Positions 7,301 through 15,444 of a stretch of 20,724 nucleotides of DNA are shown here, piece by piece; position 1 is the first letter of the stretch, and every line of letters starts with the position of its first letter. The DNA is taken from NCBI GenBank assembly GCA_904502045.1, contig CAJGEB010000006.1:1-20724 (forward strand), written 5' to 3'. The notes under the pieces are model-generated. The model was not told where the DNA came from and made no database searches. It saw only the letters and a program-made list of their open reading frames with translations. A program made the position numbers and the translations under genes. This DNA is from an uncultured Oscillospiraceae bacterium (GTDB lineage Bacteria; Bacillota; Clostridia; Oscillospirales; Ruminococcaceae).

Positions 7301-10300
7301 CGAGAATGACGAGCTACTATGCGGTAGCATCGGGGCAGGTGGAGAAAAAGCATTGGGGAGTACTTTCGAGAATGATGACGAGAAACGGACTTTATGCCGG
7401 ACTCGTATCCTGGACCGGTACCATGTTTGAATATTTTATGCCGCAAATATTACTCACGGTATATAAAAATTCGATGATAGAGGAAGCGCTGAGGTACTGC
7501 ATCTACTGCCAAAAGCAAGGTACGCTCAGAGGAGCTCCGTGGGGAATAAGCGAAAGCGCGTATTATAATTTTGACAGGAATCTTGCGTATCAGTACAAAG
7601 CGCACGGAGTTGATAAGCTGCGTATAAAGCGCAGTACCGACAAAGAGGTAACGGTGTCGCCCTATTCCTCGTTTTTAACGCTGCCGTTTTATTTTAAGGG
7701 CTCAATGAGAAATCTTGAGGAGCTTGAAAAAGAAGGAATGTATTCAAAATACGGATTTTTTGAAGCGGTGAGCTACAAAAAAGAGGGTGAGGAGAATAAG
7801 AAAAACATCTGCAGGAGCTATATGGCGCATCACGTGGGAATGAGCATACTTGCGGCGACGAATGCGGTATTCGGCAAAGTAATGCAGAAAAGATTTATGG
7901 CGGATAATTTTATGGGTAGCGCAAAGGAGCTGCTCAGAGAAGGAGCCGAAAGAGATGGAGTGATGTATGACGGTATGAGAAATACGAGTAGTGAAAGAAG
8001 AGAGCGGGCGGGAAGGAGTATGGAAGCGCTTGCGGGAGTTGTGGAGTGCGAGTACCCGAACGTAACGGCGCTGTCGAACGGAGAGCTGTGCGACATAATT
8101 TCCGATACGGGAGAAAATGCGCTGATGTACGCTCAGTCGAATGTAAACAGAGAGACGCTTGACTCTTTGAGGTATCCGCACGGAATATATGTATTTGCAT
8201 CGGTGAAAGGGAAGTGCAGCTCCTTCACGAAGGCTCCGTTTTACGACGAAGAGGGGGAATATAGGGCGCAGATAACTTCGAGAAGTGTGAAATATATGTA
8301 TAAAGGCGCGGAGCTCAGCGGTAGTGTGGAGTGTGCAGTCCACCCGACACTTGCACTTGAGCGCAGAGCAATAACCGTGAAAAATATATCGGGAGTAAGT
8401 CAGAGGGCGGAGATTCTGATATATTTCGAGCCGATACTTTCCCGAAATGCCGATTACAACGCACATCCTGCCTTTTCAAAGCTGTTCGTAACCGCAAAAT
8501 ATAGCGAAAAGACAGGAGCCGTAGTGCTGGAGCGAAGATGCAGAAGTGACGAGAAAAAGGTATGCTGCGCGGTGGGATTTGCGGAAAATATCGAGTATGA
8601 GTATGAAACGCGAAGGGAAAAGCTGTTTAAAGACGGTAAGGGGTATGAGTCGCTAAAGGAGTTTGAAAAGGTGAAATTTGAGGGCGGCGACGGGACTCCC
8701 GACTGCTGTATGGCGATAAAGATAAAGCTCAGTCTTGCGCCGAATCAGAGGGTATCTTTTAATCTTTTGATAAGCGCGGCGAGAGAAAAAGAGGAAGCGC
8801 TCGCGGCAATATTAAAGTTCAAAAAGAGTGAACTGAAGCTCGCAAGACCTGCAATTTCACCGGTATTCAACAGAAGCATAGAGGGAGTTTTGGCTGCAAA
8901 GTTGCTCGCAAGAATAAAATACCCGATAAAAGACAAACGCTCGGCAGAGGCAAGAAGAAAAAATACCCTTCCGCTGAGAGCGTTGTGGGGACTTTCAATT
9001 TCAGGGGATAATCCAATAGTAGTTTACGAAGCGAAGGACACCCCCGAAACTGAGGTGCTGAAAATATACGCAAAAATACTGAAGAGCTTTAGGGAAAACG
9101 GAATAAAATTTGACCTTGTGGTATTATACAGCGAAAGTGAGGTCGAGCACTTCAGAGAAGAAGCGGAGAGTGCGCTCTTGCAGGCAGGAGCGGCAAGATT
9201 TTTGCAGGAAAAAGACGGAGCATATATAGTACAAACGGATAATGCTCCGAAAGAGCAGATAAACCTCATATATGCGGCGTCGGTACTCACCGTCTGCGAA
9301 GGATTTGAAAAGACGGAAAATGTCCGTGATTTTTTAAGACCGAGGAAGCTGCTTGACGTTGAAAGAGATAGCAGTGCAAAAAAAGAGGGAAATACGCTCA
9401 AGACCTACGGCGGAGATTTTGCAGGTGAAAGATTTTACGTTGAGAAGGAGTCTGCAATGCCGTACTGTAACGTACTCGCAAACTCTGTGTTCGGTACTCT
9501 TGTATCGGAACGCTCGCCCGGTTTTACTTGGGCGGTGAATTCGAGAGAAAATAAGCTGACTCCGTGGAATAACGATTTTGCGATGGGAGATTGGGGCGAG
9601 CTGTTACTTTTTTCGCTCGGCGGAGATATTTATAATCTCACGTCGGGAGCTTTAGCTTCCTTTTCGCCGAAGGATGCGTGGTATGAGGGGAAGATTCGTG
9701 AAAAAAGTATTCGAAGCAAAGTGAAGATACGGGTTTCGGAAACGGGAGCTGTAAAATACTGTGACGTCACACTTTTTAATGACGGAGAAAAAGAGGTAAA
9801 GGCGGAGCTCGCGTACTATATCGAGGCGATTTTGGGAGTCGATTCTAAAAATTCTGCTTTTTTGCGTTCGGAATTTTCCGACAATACCCTTTATTTAACA
9901 AATCCGGCAAACGTTGAGGTAAAATGCTGGGCAGGACTCAGCGCAAGTGAAGATATATCAAGGGTAGTGTGCTGTAAAGCGAGCTTTCTTTCGGGAAATT
10001 GGAATAAAAATATACTCGAAGCCGATTCGGAAAAATGCGGAGCGGTAATCACAGAGGTGAAAATTCCCGCAAAGAGCAAAAAAACGGTTACTTTTAAGCT
10101 TGGGTACGGGGCTACTCAGCGCGGAGTCAGGGAAATGCTGAAAACGGAGCCGAGAAAAAGTATCGAAAAAGCGGGAAGCATAAAAATAAACACGCCGAAT
10201 GAGTATCTTGATGCGTTTATCAACGTGTGGTGTCCCAACCAGACGATGAAAGCGAGAATTTGCGGAAGAACGTCCTTTTACCAAAACGGCGGAGCCTACG

Positions 10301-11655
10301 GATTCAGAGATCAGCTTCAGGACGTATGCTCGCTTGCGGGAGTTGATCCCCAAACGGCAAAAAGGCAGATAATTCGTGCGGCATCGGTACAATTTCCCGA
10401 GGGGGACGTTATGCACTGGTGGCATAATCTGCCAAAAAGCGCGGGCGGACTCAGGGGAGTGCGTACCCGTTATTCCGACGACCTGCTGTGGTTGCCGTAC
10501 GCTGTGAGCGTGTATATAAAAGCTACCGGCGACAAGAGCATACTCGATATAGAGGTGCCGTATCTCGGCGGAAAAGAGCTCGGCAAAGGGGAAAAGGAGC
10601 GATACTTTGAAACGAGGCGGCTTGATTATACCGAGAGTATCTATGAACATTGTCTGAGGGCGATAAAGCGTGGGTACAAAACGGGCGAAAAGGGTATGCC
10701 TCTTATCGGCGGCGGAGATTGGAATGACGGATTTAACAATGTCGGAGCCGCGGGTAAGGGAGAAAGCGTATGGCTTGCGATGTTCCTAAAACTTGTGATA
10801 GACGAGTTTATTTTGCTGTGTGAGTATAAAGAGGACGATATCGCGGTGGCAGAGCTGAGGGAGTACTCTGAAAAAATGAAAAGGTCGGTCGAGGAACACG
10901 CTTGGGATGAAAGGTGGTATCTGAGGGCGTTTTACGATGACGGAAGTAAGATGGGCAGCAAGGAAAACGACGAGTGTATAATAGATATATTACCTCAGAG
11001 CTTTGCGGTACTGAGCAAGATAACCGACGATAAAAGCAGGATAGATACTGCCATCGAAAGCGCCTACGAGCATCTTGTGGACGAAAAGTGGAGAATAGTT
11101 AAGCTGTTTAAGGGTGCGTTCGGTGACGGAATGCAAAATCCTGGATATATAAAGGTGTACCCTAAAGGAATACGGGAAAACGGCGGACAGTACAGCCACG
11201 CGGGAGTCTGGTTTGCGATGGCGCTTTTACGCCGCGGACTAAAGGAAAAGGGCGAGGCGGTAATAGATATGCTGAATCCTGCATCGAGGTGTGCGGACTA
11301 CGAGCTGTATAAGGCGTACGGACTGGAACCTTACGCGATGGCTGCGGATATCTACACTAACCCGTCCTGCTTCGGACGCGGCGGCTGGAGCCTTTATACA
11401 GGTGCGGCGGGCTGGTACTACACCGCCGTCATCGAGGAGCTTTTGGGTATAAAAATAAGAGGAGCCGTCCTTGAAGTGAGTCCGCAGATACCTGACAAAT
11501 GGAACGGCTACAAAGCAGAGATAAACGTGAAGAATACGAGGGTGACTCTTGAGGTAGTGCGGGAAAACGGAGATAAAAAGATATACGTTGACGGAATCGA
11601 AGCGGACAAAATACTCCTCGACGGTGGGGAATATAACGTTAAGGTCACGATTTAG
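4315..11655 (+). CDS. Giant cyclic beta-1,2-glucan synthase-like protein (NdvB/ChvB family; GT84 + GH189-like + GH94)
   Basis: The 2446-aa protein starts at ATG 4315, with GAAGGGA at 4296-4302. The NdvB/ChvB family builds linear beta-1,2-glucan from UDP-glucose (GT84), closes it by transglycosylation in a central domain (GH189 in Thermoanaerobacter), and controls chain length by GH94 phosphorolysis. Here there is a soluble N-terminus (about 1-235), a hydrophobic block at 240-278, and a GT-A-like catalytic region with DAD at 445-447 and RANRWIRGDW at 590-599. More membrane segments follow (about 635-680 and 763-797). A central glucoamylase-like domain (about 815-1230) contains DFLMSEAR (990-997), SWTGTMFEY (1032-1040) and GAPWGISES (1073-1081). 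Beta-sandwich regions precede the GH94 barrel, which has GFRDQLQD (about 1995-2002), PEGDVMHWW (about 2028-2036), GVRTRYSDDLLWLPY (2048-2062) and GGGDWNDG (2132-2139), the last holding the catalytic-acid region. All three modules look intact. It is somewhat shorter than the roughly 2800-aa proteobacterial proteins. No exporter gene is adjacent. Exact product (cyclic or linear, linkage) is inferred. Confidence 0.88.
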   Translation: MQERKGKEEQSTGTPKILIKRSKRSLRVMKKRINGETSGSEAEKWLRDNYFILERECKRAIRELKGIGRVTVCDGEPIVYKGFEERFFGMSEEVSEESVEGVLREINEKIKLPVKEFDFAPTALKCVLLMMAGEAVVEDNAKKIGFAVSALVKMQEIDFTVITERVSEAEKLLLQDPSGVYGVMDEKSRAYYRYLAARIAKSEGEKETEVIKRAIESGEHVGFYLTEHFGDKEIFKKKGTALLVFNIVAGIILSVLAGVVLKNLVVPFLLFLPLWEIVRIITERLSAGAVPADTIVAIDADKAEVKDGKTVVVVSELVPDIKKAKATAEKLKKMYFANRDMGIDFCILADFRESDKQEEEGDKEKVEALEKEIEKLNEEIGGGFIFAVRKRRYSRTQGKYSGWERKRGAITEFIRYIKNGDGDSFYKIGGDISRIREKEYMIALDADTNLLFGSAKKMISAAMHPLNAPRVDREKGIVTSGYGILVPRMATELESINKTFFSKVMSGGGQSGQYEYKAKDMYQDFFGEAIFSGKGLININAYYELLDRSVPEGKVLSHDIAEGAVLRVGYLSDVELTDESPKDMSSWLMRANRWIRGDWQNVIFLGKRYKCGGEVRKNPLNLLSKYKLADNLRRSLISVAAMIGIVYGAFCANEKTAAAVTVTALASVVFESILSALLTVIDGGFFIIVRRRFTYSAPRVLKYMAGAFLNLVMLAQNAVNSVIAIAKTVYRMAVSKRNMLEWVCAADAARKGFWRELKRYLPSEIIGAVLLFSEYSASKMCGVFLLLTFPVALLSAKSSKREGLKIKESSREKLREYCGAMFRFYEDYAVKGDNFLPVDNMQQAPVYLVAHRTSPTNIGLMMLSQLAARDFGFIDSVGLFLRVSRTLNTVEKLEKWNGNLYNWYDTETLEVLHPAFVSAVDSGNFICSLVALKEGLKEYQEENIMLKSLVTRIERVIAQTDIGVFYDKKRKLLSIGYDVETGKMSGSHYDFLMSEARMTSYYAVASGQVEKKHWGVLSRMMTRNGLYAGLVSWTGTMFEYFMPQILLTVYKNSMIEEALRYCIYCQKQGTLRGAPWGISESAYYNFDRNLAYQYKAHGVDKLRIKRSTDKEVTVSPYSSFLTLPFYFKGSMRNLEELEKEGMYSKYGFFEAVSYKKEGEENKKNICRSYMAHHVGMSILAATNAVFGKVMQKRFMADNFMGSAKELLREGAERDGVMYDGMRNTSSERRERAGRSMEALAGVVECEYPNVTALSNGELCDIISDTGENALMYAQSNVNRETLDSLRYPHGIYVFASVKGKCSSFTKAPFYDEEGEYRAQITSRSVKYMYKGAELSGSVECAVHPTLALERRAITVKNISGVSQRAEILIYFEPILSRNADYNAHPAFSKLFVTAKYSEKTGAVVLERRCRSDEKKVCCAVGFAENIEYEYETRREKLFKDGKGYESLKEFEKVKFEGGDGTPDCCMAIKIKLSLAPNQRVSFNLLISAAREKEEALAAILKFKKSELKLARPAISPVFNRSIEGVLAAKLLARIKYPIKDKRSAEARRKNTLPLRALWGLSISGDNPIVVYEAKDTPETEVLKIYAKILKSFRENGIKFDLVVLYSESEVEHFREEAESALLQAGAARFLQEKDGAYIVQTDNAPKEQINLIYAASVLTVCEGFEKTENVRDFLRPRKLLDVERDSSAKKEGNTLKTYGGDFAGERFYVEKESAMPYCNVLANSVFGTLVSERSPGFTWAVNSRENKLTPWNNDFAMGDWGELLLFSLGGDIYNLTSGALASFSPKDAWYEGKIREKSIRSKVKIRVSETGAVKYCDVTLFNDGEKEVKAELAYYIEAILGVDSKNSAFLRSEFSDNTLYLTNPANVEVKCWAGLSASEDISRVVCCKASFLSGNWNKNILEADSEKCGAVITEVKIPAKSKKTVTFKLGYGATQRGVREMLKTEPRKSIEKAGSIKINTPNEYLDAFINVWCPNQTMKARICGRTSFYQNGGAYGFRDQLQDVCSLAGVDPQTAKRQIIRAASVQFPEGDVMHWWHNLPKSAGGLRGVRTRYSDDLLWLPYAVSVYIKATGDKSILDIEVPYLGGKELGKGEKERYFETRRLDYTESIYEHCLRAIKRGYKTGEKGMPLIGGGDWNDGFNNVGAAGKGESVWLAMFLKLVIDEFILLCEYKEDDIAVAELREYSEKMKRSVEEHAWDERWYLRAFYDDGSKMGSKENDECIIDILPQSFAVLSKITDDKSRIDTAIESAYEHLVDEKWRIVKLFKGAFGDGMQNPGYIKVYPKGIRENGGQYSHAGVWFAMALLRRGLKEKGEAVIDMLNPASRCADYELYKAYGLEPYAMAADIYTNPSCFGRGGWSLYTGAAGWYYTAVIEELLGIKIRGAVLEVSPQIPDKWNGYKAEINVKNTRVTLEVVRENGDKKIYVDGIEADKILLDGGEYNVKVTI

Positions 11656-11657
11656 CG

Positions 11658-11683
11658 GTTAAAAATAAAAATTTATTTTTAAC
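11658..11683. repeat. AT-only inverted repeat after the glucan synthase gene
   Basis: A 12-bp arm at 11658-11669 is the exact reverse complement of 11672-11683, two bases after the stop codon. The stem is almost wholly A-T and is followed by CAAAACAGG rather than a T tract, so it is at best a weak terminator or RNA-end stabiliser. Confidence 0.5.
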
Positions 11684-11718
11684 AAAACAGGTATATTGTG
11701 GTAAGAGGGAAAAAGATG

Positions 11719-11727
11719 TGTTATAAT
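11719..11727 (+). promoter_or_regulatory. Extended -10 promoter of the ymfF–ymfH–lgt–folD unit
   Basis: TGT-TATAAT is an extended -10 with a perfect TATAAT at 11722-11727. Upstream, TGGTAA (11699-11704) gives 17-nt spacing but is a poor -35. Predicted transcription starts near 11734, so only the 3' half of the hairpin at 11725-11758 would clearly be transcribed unless the start lies earlier. Confidence 0.6.
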
Positions 11728-11758
11728 AAACGCAAGCAGGATATTGTTTGCGTTTATT
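11725..11758. repeat. Leader-region inverted repeat upstream of ymfF
   Basis: AATAAACGCAA (11725-11735) is the exact reverse complement of TTGCGTTTATT (11748-11758). Two more inner pairs (one G-U) leave an 8-nt loop. T-rich sequence (TTGTTT) follows. It overlaps the downstream edge of the -10 box, so it could be an operator for a dimeric repressor or an attenuator-like hairpin. Function is not established. Confidence 0.55.
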
Positions 11759-11800
11759 TTGTTTAAAATAAGGATATATAATATTTTGTCGGGAGATGAA

Positions 11801-13090
11801 ATGGTGGAAAATTTAAGGTGTACGCTTAAAAGAAGCGTTATAGCGCCGGGAGCGGCGTTTAGTGCTGTTTGTGACGGTAAATTTAAAAGAAACAGAATAT
11901 CGGTAAATTTGGTACTGCCGCTTGAGGAGCAGACTGTGTCTGAAAATGCGGTGGTTCCGTTTGTGCTCAAAAGGGGTAAAAATTTCAAGGAGCTCAATTT
12001 GAAACTCAGCGAGATGTACGGTGCGGATCTCTACGCGGAAGCGGGGTCCTTCGGAAAATATCAAACGCTGTCGCTTTCTCTCACGGGAATAAGCGATAGG
12101 TTTGCTCTGGGCGGAGAAAAGCTGTCGGAGATGTCGGCACAGCTCCTTGCAGAGCTTTTGTTCGAGCCGAATATAGCTTGCGGAAGCTTCGGAGAAAAGG
12201 ACGTCGAAATTGAGAAAAATAATCTGATAAAGGCGATTGAGGCGGAGATAAACGAAAAGAGGAGCTATGCGCTCGGAAGATGTAAGTCCCTTATTTTTGC
12301 AGGGGAGCCGTACGGTATCAAAAAGTACGGAACGGTGGAGCTTGCCGAGAAGATTACTGCAAAGAGTGCGGCTGAGGCTTATGCAAGAATCATAAAAAAT
12401 GCCGCGATAGAGATAATGTTTGTCGGTGACGGTGACGCTGAGGGAGTAAAGCGCGTGTTTGAGGAAAAGCTTCGTTTGGTGGAAAGACGTCCGATAGAGA
12501 TGGGATATGAGTCGAGGACGGCTCCTGAGAGAGAAGCGCTTGAGCTTACCGAGGAGATGGAGATAAATCAGGGTAAGCTTGTAATGGCGTGGAGAACAAA
12601 CGACTCCGACAGTAAAGAAAAGAGAGTCGCAATACAGATGATGAACGCCGTTTTCGGAATGACTCCGTTTTCGAAGCTTTTTGTTAACGTAAGAGAAAAG
12701 CAGAGCCTTTGCTACTACTGCGCGGCGCGATTTGATAAAAAGACGAACGTGCTTATGGTGGACAGCGGTATTGAATTTGAGAACGTGGAAAAGGCAAAGG
12801 CGGGAATAATCGCACAGCTGGAGGATATGAAGAAGGGTAACTTCAGCGAGGAGGATATAGAGCACGCAAAGCTTTATATGAAAAATGCTTACCGTTCGGT
12901 AGGAGATTCTCTGGGCGGACTTGAAGCTTGGTACCTCTCACAGATACTTTGCGGGGAAAGCTCCTCGCCTGAAGAGGAAACTGCCTTTATTGACGGAGTA
13001 ACCAAAGAAGAGATGGTAAAGGCGGCTGAGAGCTTTACTCTTGACGCGGTATATTTTCTTAAGGGAAAGGATGTGACGGGAGATGAATAA
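11801..13090 (+). CDS. ymfF: M16 family peptidase-like protein, YmfF type (no zinc motif)
   Basis: A 429-aa member of the insulinase/pitrilysin (M16) fold that lacks the HxxEH zinc-binding motif: the place where it would fall (around VVPFVLKRG near the N-terminus) has no histidines. It should therefore be the non-catalytic partner of the next gene's product, like other M16 heterodimers. The fold signature is visible in GADLYAEAGSFGKYQTLSLSL and the C-terminal region with VREKQSLCYYCAARFD, the conserved R..LCY-type segment of the second M16 half. I chose ATG 11801, preceded by GGGAG at 11791-11795; TTG 11744 would lie inside a hairpin and add an atypical N-terminus. It overlaps ymfH by 8 nt, indicating translational coupling. 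In Bacillus such pairs sit beside ymfI, an EF-P modification gene; no such gene is seen here, so the substrate is unknown. Confidence 0.85.
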   Translation: MVENLRCTLKRSVIAPGAAFSAVCDGKFKRNRISVNLVLPLEEQTVSENAVVPFVLKRGKNFKELNLKLSEMYGADLYAEAGSFGKYQTLSLSLTGISDRFALGGEKLSEMSAQLLAELLFEPNIACGSFGEKDVEIEKNNLIKAIEAEINEKRSYALGRCKSLIFAGEPYGIKKYGTVELAEKITAKSAAEAYARIIKNAAIEIMFVGDGDAEGVKRVFEEKLRLVERRPIEMGYESRTAPEREALELTEEMEINQGKLVMAWRTNDSDSKEKRVAIQMMNAVFGMTPFSKLFVNVREKQSLCYYCAARFDKKTNVLMVDSGIEFENVEKAKAGIIAQLEDMKKGNFSEEDIEHAKLYMKNAYRSVGDSLGGLEAWYLSQILCGESSSPEEETAFIDGVTKEEMVKAAESFTLDAVYFLKGKDVTGDE

Positions 13091-14351
13091 GGTAGTATCC
13101 GAAAGGCTCGGAGAGGAGTATATCTCCCTGACGCACAGCTCCGGACTCAAAATGAAGCTGTATCAAATGAAGGGATTTTCTTCGGCGTACGCTATGTTTG
13201 CTACCGAATACGGCTCAATAGACGTGGAGTTTAAAACTAACAAGGATGAGGATTTTATAAAAATTCCTGCAGGAACCGCTCACTTTTTGGAGCACAAGCT
13301 TTTTGAGAGCGAAGAGGGGGACGCCTTTTCGAGATACGCGGCGACCGGAGCTTCCGCCAACGCCTACACCAGCTTTGACAGAACGGCTTATCTTTTTTCC
13401 TGTGCGGATAACTTTGAAGAGTCGATTGAGATACTGCTTGATTTCGTGACGAATCCGTACTTTACTCCCGAAACGGTGCAAAAAGAGCAGGGAATAATCG
13501 GTCAGGAGATAAGGATGTACGATGACAGCCCCGATTGGCGCGTAATGTTCAATATGATAGAGAAGATGTACAGCAAAAATAGCGTTCGCGAGGATATTGC
13601 GGGAACCAAAGAATCCATCGCACAGATAACGGCGGATATGCTTTATAGATGCTACCGTACCTTCTATAATCTCAATAATATGGTGCTTGTCGTAGCCGGA
13701 AATTTTGAGGTGGAGGCAGTACTGCGTGCGGCTGACAAGATACTCAAAAAGAGCGAGGATATAACGATAGAAAGAAAGCTGCAGGAGGAGCCGAACGACG
13801 TGGAGCAAAACTACGTCGAGCAAAAATTACCTGTTGCGGACCCGATGTTTGAGATAGGCTTTAAGGGTATTTCAATAAACAAAGAGGAAAATTTCAAGGG
13901 TTCGGTGCTTGATGAGATAGTGCAGGAGGTAATGATAGGGGAGTCGTCTGAGCTGTATTCGAAACTGTACGACGACGGACTTATCAATGCTGACTTCGGC
14001 AAAGAAGCCTTTGCGGGAAGGGATTATATAATGATGCTGTTTTCGGGCGAATCAAAGGAGCCTGAAAGGGTATTTGCGGAGATAAAGAAAAAGGTTGCAG
14101 AGGTAATTGAGAAGGGCGTGGACGAGAAAAGGTTTGAGATGTGCAAAAAGGCGATGTACGGTAAATATATCAGAATGATGGATATAACCGAAAACGTCGC
14201 AAATCTACTGCTATCGTCGCACTTTGCGGGTACCGACCCGTATGAGCTTATAGAGGTAATAGCTAAAGCTGATGCACAGACGATAAATAAAAGAATGAAG
14301 GAGTGCTACAATGCCGAGAGAAGCGTACTTTCGGTAATAAAGGCAGGATAA
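13083..14351 (+). CDS. ymfH: M16 zinc metallopeptidase, YmfH type
   Basis: A 422-aa protein with an intact M16 inverted zinc motif, HFLEH at 67-71 (His67 and His71 as ligands, Glu70 as base). QEIRMYDD at 141-148 supplies a candidate third ligand, Glu142. The ASANAYTSFDRTAYLF segment after the motif (about 91-105) is typical of active M16 peptidases. No signal peptide is seen, so it is probably cytoplasmic or membrane-associated. Its start overlaps the end of ymfF by 8 nt. Together they should form a one-active, one-inactive heterodimer that degrades or processes small peptides, which is known for the fold and inferred here. lgt follows with a strong AAGGAGG ribosome binding site right after the stop. 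Confidence 0.9.
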   Translation: MNKVVSERLGEEYISLTHSSGLKMKLYQMKGFSSAYAMFATEYGSIDVEFKTNKDEDFIKIPAGTAHFLEHKLFESEEGDAFSRYAATGASANAYTSFDRTAYLFSCADNFEESIEILLDFVTNPYFTPETVQKEQGIIGQEIRMYDDSPDWRVMFNMIEKMYSKNSVREDIAGTKESIAQITADMLYRCYRTFYNLNNMVLVVAGNFEVEAVLRAADKILKKSEDITIERKLQEEPNDVEQNYVEQKLPVADPMFEIGFKGISINKEENFKGSVLDEIVQEVMIGESSELYSKLYDDGLINADFGKEAFAGRDYIMMLFSGESKEPERVFAEIKKKVAEVIEKGVDEKRFEMCKKAMYGKYIRMMDITENVANLLLSSHFAGTDPYELIEVIAKADAQTINKRMKECYNAERSVLSVIKAG

Positions 14352-14364
14352 AGGAGGAGTTTTA

Positions 14365-15429
14365 ATGCATACTATTGAATTTCCGGCGCTTAATCTTGAG
14401 TTTAAAATTAACCCTGTGGCATTTTCGATAGGGGAGCTTGAAATCAGATGGTACGGAATAATCATCGCGGTCGGATTTTTACTTGCGCTTGTTTATGCGT
14501 TTAGCCGTATCAAGAATTTCGGGCTTGATTCCGACAGAGTGGTGGACGTGATACTGTTCGGAGCGGTAGGAGCGCTTGTCTGCGCAAGACTTTATTACGT
14601 TATCTTCAAGTGGAGCGAGGAGTACGCCGATGACCCGATAAGAGCGCTTTACGTCTGGGAGGGCGGACTCGCTATCTACGGCGGACTTATCGGTGCATTT
14701 GTGGTCGGAGCGATATTGTGTAAGGCGCGGAAGGTAAAATTACTTCCGATGTTTGACCTTGCGGGCGCGTCGATACTTTTGGGACAAGCGATAGGAAGAT
14801 GGGGTAATTTCGTTAATGCTGAGGCGTTCGGTACAAATACCGAGCTTCCGTGGGGAATGACCGGCACGAATATCGTAAATTACCTGACCCAGCACAAAAC
14901 GGAGCTTGCACAGATGGGAATAACGGTTTATCCGAACTCGCCGGTACATCCTACCTTCTTATACGAGTCGCTTTGGTGTCTTTTAGGATTTATTCTGATT
15001 GGAATTTATCTTAAACACAGAAAGTTTGACGGTGAGATATTCCTTATGTATATAGCTTGGTACAGCTTCGGAAGAATGTTCATTGAGGGACTGCGTACCG
15101 ACAGTCTTATGATAGGAACCCTCAGAGTATCCCAGATTCTTGCGGCGCTACTGTTCGTCGCAGCGGTAATAACCATTTTGGCGGTACGCTCAAAGATAAA
15201 GAGAAGTAACGACCCTGAGTATCTGAAGCTTTATGTACTCACGGAAGAGGCGGAGCTGATAAGACAGGGTAAGTTTTACAAGAAAAAAGGTGCGGAGTCC
15301 GAAGAAGAGGAGAAACATGACTCTTCAGAGAGTTGCGCCGAAGAGGTAGCTAAAGAGGATATTTCCGAGGAGCCGACGCAAGAGAGTGCTTCGGAAAACA
15401 CAGATACAGAAGAAAAAACAGAGGAATAA
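14365..15429 (+). CDS. lgt: Prolipoprotein diacylglyceryl transferase Lgt
   Basis: This membrane enzyme transfers diacylglycerol from phosphatidylglycerol to the lipobox cysteine of prolipoproteins, the first step of lipoprotein maturation. ATG 14365 follows AAGGAGG at 14351-14357 with 7-nt spacing. The protein is polytopic, with the Lgt signature GRWGNFVNAE at 144-153 (Arg145, Asn148, Glu153). WEGGLAIYGG at 98-107 has Tyr105 at the place of E. coli His103. Near the end of the membrane part are YIAWYSFGRMFIEGLRTD and RVSQ, also typical. The core ends near residue 275. A tail of about 75 residues follows, becoming very acidic and Ser/Glu-rich over the last 45. Total length of 354 aa is longer than the usual 260-290. 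It sits between ymfH and folD in one apparent operon. Confidence 0.95.
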   Translation: MHTIEFPALNLEFKINPVAFSIGELEIRWYGIIIAVGFLLALVYAFSRIKNFGLDSDRVVDVILFGAVGALVCARLYYVIFKWSEEYADDPIRALYVWEGGLAIYGGLIGAFVVGAILCKARKVKLLPMFDLAGASILLGQAIGRWGNFVNAEAFGTNTELPWGMTGTNIVNYLTQHKTELAQMGITVYPNSPVHPTFLYESLWCLLGFILIGIYLKHRKFDGEIFLMYIAWYSFGRMFIEGLRTDSLMIGTLRVSQILAALLFVAAVITILAVRSKIKRSNDPEYLKLYVLTEEAELIRQGKFYKKKGAESEEEEKHDSSESCAEEVAKEDISEEPTQESASENTDTEEKTEE

Positions 15430-15444
15430 TTCGGAGGGGTAAAA

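Noticed and set aside
4983..11199. Many long minus-strand frames opposite the glucan synthase
   Set aside because: They are antisense shadows of a purine-biased coding strand, rich in Ser, Arg, Leu and Pro with no recognisable domains.
11744..11800. Earlier TTG start for ymfF
   Set aside because: It lies inside the leader inverted repeat and has no ribosome binding site, whereas ATG 11801 has GGGAG just upstream.
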